DNA of 64,000 nt from an uncultured Desulfosarcina sp. GTDB taxonomy: Bacteria; Desulfobacterota; Desulfobacteria; Desulfobacterales; Desulfosarcinaceae. Position 1 is the first letter of the stretch. Each line of letters starts with the position of its first letter. A program made the position numbers and the translations under genes. The stretch spans positions 3,472,001 through 3,536,000 of the forward strand of contig NZ_OY764190.1 of NCBI RefSeq assembly GCF_963668215.1, written 5' to 3'. The notes beneath the pieces were generated by a model. It made no database searches. It saw only the letters and a list, made by a program, of their open reading frames with translations, and was not told the DNA's origin. Below are positions 59,588-64,000 of this stretch, one piece after another.

Positions 59588-60582
59588 TGACCGCTGACGT
59601 TTTTAATGCATTGGTGGTGTGCGCCGGAGAAGATGACACCTACCTCCGCCAGATCGAACAGCGCAGCATCGACGACCTGCCCGATGGCGACGTGCTCATC
59701 CGGGTGCGCTACTCCTCGTTGAATTACAAAGACGCCCTTTCGGCAATCGGCAACCGGGGGGTCACCCGCAACTTTCCCCATACGCCGGGAATCGACGCGG
59801 CGGGAACGGTTGCCCAAAGCCGGGTTCGCGGCTTCAAAGAGGGCGACCCGGTGTTGGTGACCGGCTACGATCTGGGCATGAACACCGCAGGCGGCTTCGG
59901 GCAATACGTGCGCGTGCCGGCCGAATGGGTGGTTCCGTTGCCCGAAGGACTCACGCTGAAAGAGAGCATGATTTACGGCACCGCCGGTTTCACCGCCGGC
60001 ATGGGGATTTCTTTTCTCACCGAACGCGTCGCTCCCAATGCGGGGCCGGTACTGGTTACCGGCGCAACCGGCGGGGTGGGCAGCGTGGCCGTGGCCGTCC
60101 TGGCCAAGCTGGGCTACACGGTGGCCGCGGTGACCGGCAAGATTGCGGAGTCGGATTTTCTCGAAGGCATTGGTGCCTCGCAGATTGTAGACCGGGCGGA
60201 TGCCGTTGACACCAGCGGACGCCCGCTGCTCAAAGGCCGGTGGGCCGGCGCCATCGACACCGTGGGCGGCGAGATTCTGGCCACAACCATCAAAGCTACG
60301 CTGCCCTGGGGCACGGTCGCCTGCTGCGGCAACGTGGCATCTCCGGAGTTGCCCCTGACCGTTTTCCCCTTCATCCTGCGCGGCGTCCGCCTGATCGGCA
60401 TCGACTCCCAGAACTGTCCCATGGATCTGAGGCTGCAGGTATGGCGAAATCTGGCCGGCCCCTGGAAGGTCACCGCCATCGAAGACCTTTCCCGGGAGAT
60501 TTCCATGGACGACCTCAACGAAAATATCGAATTGATTCTCAAGGGCATGCAAAAGGGAAGGGTGGTGGTCAATCTGGGGTAG
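59584..60582 (+). CDS. AcuI/YhdH-type acrylyl-CoA reductase-like oxidoreductase
   Basis: A 332-residue medium-chain dehydrogenase/reductase of the YhdH/AcuI group, which reduces acrylyl-CoA with NADPH. SSLNYKDALSAIGNRG and FPHTPGIDAAGTVAQS are the N-terminal motifs, and VLVTGATGGVGSVAVAVLAKLGY the Rossmann motif. No zinc ligands are evident, as expected for this group. The ATG overlaps the FRG stop. Direct evidence for acrylyl-CoA as substrate is lacking; propionate or DMSP metabolism is possible. Confidence 0.88.
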   Translation: MMTADVFNALVVCAGEDDTYLRQIEQRSIDDLPDGDVLIRVRYSSLNYKDALSAIGNRGVTRNFPHTPGIDAAGTVAQSRVRGFKEGDPVLVTGYDLGMNTAGGFGQYVRVPAEWVVPLPEGLTLKESMIYGTAGFTAGMGISFLTERVAPNAGPVLVTGATGGVGSVAVAVLAKLGYTVAAVTGKIAESDFLEGIGASQIVDRADAVDTSGRPLLKGRWAGAIDTVGGEILATTIKATLPWGTVACCGNVASPELPLTVFPFILRGVRLIGIDSQNCPMDLRLQVWRNLAGPWKVTAIEDLSREISMDDLNENIELILKGMQKGRVVVNLG

Positions 60583-60713
60583 ACGAAGCCGCGAGGCCCC
60601 CATCTGCTTTACTCCTCGCTGTGGGAGCGCAGATTGATCTTCCTCGACTGCATTTGACCAAAATTGCCACCGGGGAGTCTTTGTTTTTAAGATGCCCCGA
60701 CAATCATCATGAA

Positions 60714-61229
60714 TCAGTCACCCGCGCTGCACACCTTCTCCTCGAAGCGCACAAACGATGGAGAACGGCGAAGTCGGCTGGTGTCCTGGATCAATGCGGC
60801 GATGGGTCCGGCATCCTGGTAATCGATGTACCGGCGGCGGCCTCCAATTTCTTTTTGGAACAATTGGGTCAGTTTGGTTTTAGGTTTGCCCACTTGGTCG
60901 GGATTTTTTCTCCAGGTTTTTGGAATCCTGCCAACGGGATGTGGATGTTTCCGTTGGCGGATAAACTCTGTCAGGGCACGGTCGTCGGCCACCAGCCAGG
61001 CTTCGAGTTCTTCGTGGATGCAAACCAGCGCCACCTTCTCCGGATCCACCCCGGCCTCTTCCATGGCGGCAAATATTTTTTCCCTGTCTTCTTTCAGGCA
61101 AGGGGCGGTGTTGCGCCAGGGGGGATGAAGGTCCCAGACGACAATTATTTTTTCGCAGTCTTCCAACAAAAGCCTTGCTGTCTTTCCGCAGTCTTCTATC
61201 AACTGTTTTTTGTTATTCAGGGTTCTTGC
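60714..61229 (-). pseudogene. 3' part of an IS-interrupted DUF4276 gene
   Basis: Codes for the C-terminal 169 residues of a DUF4276 protein (TLNNKKQLIEDCGKTARLL, IIVVWDLHPPW, CIHEELEAWLVADDRAL). Its reading frame joins the 5' part at 63443-63554 exactly when the IS21-family element and one TTCTTGC copy are removed. A short reading frame may still start at a TTG inside the element, but the intact protein cannot be made. DUF4276 proteins are TOPRIM-like partners of AAA ATPases. Confidence 0.85.
61223..61229. repeat. Target-site duplication, left copy (TTCTTGC)
   Basis: TTCTTGC directly outside the element's TGTC end, matched by the same seven bases at 63443-63449. Confidence 0.8.
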
Positions 61230-61289
61230 TGTCAATGGGAATGAAAAGTGTACCAGAAGTGGGAAAATAAAAATGTACCACCCTGGAGC

Positions 61290-62084
61290 TCATTGATTCT
61301 CCGTCTTCCCATCCACGTCGGCCAACCCTGAGGAACCGACCGTGGCGAAATCGTTCTTTGAAAAACTGTGCCCGCGGAGCCGATAGCTGTGCCCCTTGAT
61401 GTTGACCACCCGGCAGTGATGCAGCAGCCGGTCGAGGATCGCGGTGGCGATGACCTGCTCGCCGAACAACTCTTGCCAGTCCCCGAAGCTCTTGTTGGAG
61501 GTGATCAGCGTCGATGATCGCTCGTAGCGATAAGAGACGAACTGAAAGAACAGATACGCCTCCTTCGTGTCGATGGGCAGGTACCCGACTTCATCGACTA
61601 CCACCAGGGCCGAAGTCAGATATGCCTTGTGCCGGGACTGGGGCTCTTTGAGTTTCCTCATCAGGGTGTCCATGGTGGTGAAGTAGACCTTGAACCCGTG
61701 ATGGCAGGCCTTGATCGCCAGCGATATGGCCAGATGGGTTTTGCCAACGCCCGGCGGTCCCAGGAAAATCACGTTCTCCTGTTTGCCGATGAAATCCAGA
61801 TCGAAAAGGGCCATCACCTCCTTTTTGTTCAGCTTGGGGTGAAAGGTAAAATCGTACTCTTCGATGGTCTTGGCCGATGGCAGCCCGGCGGTCTTCATGG
61901 CGGTCTGTACGCGCCGTTTTTCCTTGGCGGCGACTTCCTCTTCCAGCAGCTGATCCAGAAAAGACAGATAAGAGTCCTTGTCGGACTCGGCTTTGGCGAC
62001 CACGGTTTCGAGCATCTCGGCGGCCTGGGTGAGCTTGAGCCGTTTGAGGTTGTCCTGGAGGCGGTCGGCGATCAGTTGATCCAT
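61290..62084 (-). CDS. istB: IS21-family IstB helper ATPase
   Basis: A 264-residue IstB ATPase that remodels DNA for IstA during IS21 transposition. Walker A GPPGVGKTHLA is near residue 109, Walker B ALVVVDEVGYLP near 165, and the arginine finger region lies further along. The start overlaps the istA stop region by 13 nt. Full length with no lesion. Confidence 0.95.
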   Translation of the reverse strand: MDQLIADRLQDNLKRLKLTQAAEMLETVVAKAESDKDSYLSFLDQLLEEEVAAKEKRRVQTAMKTAGLPSAKTIEEYDFTFHPKLNKKEVMALFDLDFIGKQENVIFLGPPGVGKTHLAISLAIKACHHGFKVYFTTMDTLMRKLKEPQSRHKAYLTSALVVVDEVGYLPIDTKEAYLFFQFVSYRYERSSTLITSNKSFGDWQELFGEQVIATAILDRLLHHCRVVNIKGHSYRLRGHSFSKNDFATVGSSGLADVDGKTENQ

Positions 62085-63340
62085 GTGCCACCTCCTTTCG
62101 CGATCTGCTCATACACGGACAGCGGACGGTAAAGCACCTGTGGGAACAAACTGGCATTCACCAGTCCCCGGGTGGCCTTGCCTTTGGTGCGACCGTATTT
62201 CTTTTTCGCTTTCTGCCGCTGCTTCAAGATCTGGGCGGTGATATTCGCATCGGTAACCCAGCTGCCCTTTTCCTCGGCTTCCCTATGCGTGGCCAGCAGC
62301 CGGTCGTCATCGTAGAATCGGATGATACCGTCCTTGACCTTCAGCAGGATCTTTTTGCCGACCACATCCGGCGGCACTTGATACCGGCTGGCGTTATAGG
62401 AAATATAGCAGTCCTTGTAGACCCTGCGATACTCTTTTATGGACGTATCGTAGTCGCTGGCAGGGCATGGACTTAAGCTGGATTGTTCCTGCCGCCAGCG
62501 CAGGTCCACCAGCTGCCGGTGGGTTCCATGCTTCCTGCGATTGGCTGTTTCGTCAAGCCAGCTGAGAAGATCCCGGTTCGCCTGCTCGATGCCGGTAAAG
62601 GCATAACCGCGCCAGAACGACTCGCGAATGTAATCCACCGGGCGTTCCACCTTGCCTTTCACCCAGGGACTGTAGGGCATGCAGGCCAGAGGCTTGAAAC
62701 CATAGTGCTGGGTAAAGTGCATGAACTCGACATTGAAAACAGTCTGCCCACCTGTGCGGCTGATCACCACATGCTTCATGTTGTCATAGAGCATTTCCAT
62801 GGGAATCCCGCCCAGGTAGTGAAAGGCGGCAATATGGGCATCCATGAAGGACTGCAGGGTGCAGCGGTCAACGAACATGGCAAACATGGCCCGGGAAAAT
62901 CCCAGGACCAGGACGAACAGGTAAACGGTAAAACTGCCGCCCTTGAAATCCGCGACCTTGAAGTCGGCCCAGTCCATCTGCCCCTGCAATCCGGGAATCG
63001 TCTCGAACCGGATGTAAGCCTGGCGCTTGCGTTTTCGTTTGCGCCTGCGGACATAGATTTTGACGGTATCGTATCCGCCAGCATAGCCTAACTGTTTGAG
63101 TCGTTGATAGATCCAGGTGGCACGGTAATCATCCTCTTCGAGGAAATCGTTAATCACCGGGTAGTAGGGAGCCAGGATGCTTTCGCGCCGTTGGGCCTTG
63201 TGGTAACCGGGAGTTTGTCCATTCTGAATATATTTTTTAACGGTCTTGCGATGGCGGCCAGTTCGTTTGGTGATCTCCCTTTGCGAAAGGCCTTGTTGAT
63301 GCAATGCAATAATGTCCATGTACGCCTCCCATGAAATCAT
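62072..63340 (-). CDS. istA: IS21-family IstA transposase
   Basis: A 422-residue transposase. The N-terminal helix-turn-helix is QREITKRTGRHRKTVKKYI. The DDE core follows: MDWADFKVADFKGG (first aspartate, near 124), MLYDNMKHVV (second, near 184) and the glutamate in WVKGKVERPVDYI (near 230). A basic KRQRKAKKKYG-like tract lies near the end. Intact. Confidence 0.95.
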   Translation of the reverse strand: MISWEAYMDIIALHQQGLSQREITKRTGRHRKTVKKYIQNGQTPGYHKAQRRESILAPYYPVINDFLEEDDYRATWIYQRLKQLGYAGGYDTVKIYVRRRKRKRKRQAYIRFETIPGLQGQMDWADFKVADFKGGSFTVYLFVLVLGFSRAMFAMFVDRCTLQSFMDAHIAAFHYLGGIPMEMLYDNMKHVVISRTGGQTVFNVEFMHFTQHYGFKPLACMPYSPWVKGKVERPVDYIRESFWRGYAFTGIEQANRDLLSWLDETANRRKHGTHRQLVDLRWRQEQSSLSPCPASDYDTSIKEYRRVYKDCYISYNASRYQVPPDVVGKKILLKVKDGIIRFYDDDRLLATHREAEEKGSWVTDANITAQILKQRQKAKKKYGRTKGKATRGLVNASLFPQVLYRPLSVYEQIAKGGGTWIN

Positions 63341-63442
63341 GGCGACACCCTCCTTTCAGGAAGGAGTCTACCATGCGGTGCTATTCATGGGTGGTACACT
63401 TTTCGTTCCCATTTTTGGTACATTATCGCATTCCCGGCGACA

Positions 63443-63554
63443 TTCTTGCAGCAACGCAAACGCCGCAATCGAGTATTTCGACCAGCCGACGGCATACCAT
63501 TTCGTCCGGTCCCTTGGGGCCGCATTCGAAGATGAATCCGATCCTGCGGCACAC
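63443..63554 (-). pseudogene. 5' part of the IS-interrupted DUF4276 gene
   Basis: Starts at GTG 63554, 2 nt after the ATPase stop and behind GGGAGGA. It codes for CRRIGFIFECGPKGPDEMVC and on to VCVAAR, the expected TOPRIM-like first strand of DUF4276. It then enters the IS element and meets a stop after seven foreign residues. Fused with the 3' part it gives a 206-residue protein in one frame. Confidence 0.85.
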
Positions 63555-63556
63555 GG

Positions 63557-64000
63557 TCAATCATCCTCCCGGGCCAGCCGGCCCATGGTGTAAAGGCGTC
63601 CGGGGCCGAACTCCGCTGACCATTTTTCCAGTTCCCGATTATCGGCCGGACGCCGAAAACGGGGCTGGCCCGTAGCGTCCCTTTCCACGAACACGATATG
63701 CTCCAAAGTCAGCAGGTCCAACAGGTAGGGCGAATGGCTGGTGGCGATCACCTGTCCGCCCTCTTCGGTGACAAAGGAACGGATTTCTTCCATAATCAGG
63801 TGAACGGTACGTGGATCCAGGCCGTTTTCAAGTTCTTCGACGATCACCACCGGCGGCGGGTTCGGATGGCGCAGCACGGCCAGCAGCGCCAGTACTCGCA
63901 TGGTCCCGGCACTGAGCATCCATCCCTGGATTTTTTCCTGCATGTCTTTTTCGGTGAGCTGCAAAAAAACCTTGCGGTCCAGTTCGGAAGTTACATTAGG
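63557..64000 (-). CDS. AAA family ATPase, partner of DUF4276 (5' partial, extends beyond window)
   Basis: The C-terminal 147 residues of an SMC-like/AAA_21-type ATPase; the frame stays open through the window edge, so the start lies beyond base 64000. Seen here are the signature-like LSAGTMRVLALLAV, Walker B VVIVEELENGLDP and the H-loop region ATSHSPYLLDLL. This arrangement (ATPase directly followed by DUF4276 with 2 nt between) is common in anti-phage and uncharacterised ATPase modules. The ATPase itself is intact in the visible part. Confidence 0.88.
   Translation of the reverse strand, partial: PNVTSELDRKVFLQLTEKDMQEKIQGWMLSAGTMRVLALLAVLRHPNPPPVVIVEELENGLDPRTVHLIMEEIRSFVTEEGGQVIATSHSPYLLDLLTLEHIVFVERDATGQPRFRRPADNRELEKWSAEFGPGRLYTMGRLAREDD

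Larger units (their letters stand above)
61230..63442 (-). mobile_element. Complete IS21-family insertion sequence, 2213 bp
   Basis: Ends are TGTCAATGGGAATG on the left and TGTCGCCGGGAATG (inverted) on the right, with further TGTACCA repeats at 61249, 61274, 63392 and 63416, the usual multiple transposase-binding sites of IS21. It carries istA and istB on the minus strand. A 7-bp TTCTTGC duplication flanks it. It has split a DUF4276 gene. Both genes look intact, so the element may still be active. Confidence 0.92.

Noticed and set aside
1..64000. tRNA or rRNA genes
   Set aside because: No cloverleaf-like segment or rRNA core sequence was noticed in any gap, but this was by eye and a tRNAscan run would decide.

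Overview
The window looks like chromosomal DNA of a sulfate-reducing Desulfobacterota bacterium, probably near Desulfosarcina/Desulfobacterales. The reasons are a Desulfovibrio-type two-subunit [FeFe] hydrogenase (HydA plus a Tat-exported HydB), paired MinD-type ATPases with inserted ferredoxin domains next to NifX-like proteins (Orp-type module), three FmdE proteins, two DUF3786 proteins, a TrpXYZ-like transporter and moderately high GC. This assignment is inference from gene content; no rRNA or tRNA gene was seen.

Region 1 (1-23.1 kb) reads as a metal acquisition and metal-enzyme region. It holds a FecCD/FecE importer, a TrmO-like protein, FmdE and DUF3786 proteins, a small ferredoxin, two nicotianamine-synthase-like enzymes in tandem, a D-threonine-aldolase-like PLP enzyme, a periplasmic metal-chelate binding protein, a TonB-dependent receptor, a CooC-like ATPase, a hydrogenase-protease-like protein and three small-molecule methyltransferases. 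The simplest model is that a nicotianamine-like metallophore is made, taken up through the TonB receptor, binding protein and FecCD, and its metal handed to enzymes by CooC/FmdE-type proteins. Six transcription units here start with the same arrangement: a sigma70-type promoter with exactly 17 bp spacing, a structured leader, a hairpin containing a conserved GAAGG-type motif, a T-run, then the gene. This unassigned attenuator/riboswitch-like element is the most novel feature of the window.

Region 2 (23.1-27.5 kb) is an oxidative-stress block: peroxiredoxin, Fur/PerR-type regulator, GGDEF response regulator, superoxide dismutase and OxyR, with overlapping face-to-face sod/oxyR promoters and a shared TACTATATAG operator candidate. 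Region 3 (27.7-47 kb) is mixed: acyl-CoA ligase, ferredoxin-nitroreductase, toxin-antitoxin pair, TrpR-like regulator with a TrpXYZ-like transporter, an LVIVD beta-propeller, a porin-like protein, amidohydrolase, DUF4143 ATPase, M48 peptidase, TrmL, an exported superoxide dismutase and ThiM, with several palindromic repeats and one decayed gene.

Region 4 (46.7-55 kb) holds a long GAPDH, a MITE-like element, a 1394-residue protein with a dikinase-like C-terminus and, divergently, a 779-residue protein of unknown family. Region 5 (55-64 kb) is an Orp-like MinD/NifX operon, a small operon with an FRG-domain protein and an AcuI-like reductase, and an ATPase-DUF4276 pair whose DUF4276 gene is split by a complete IS21-family element with a 7-bp target duplication; removing the element restores the reading frame.
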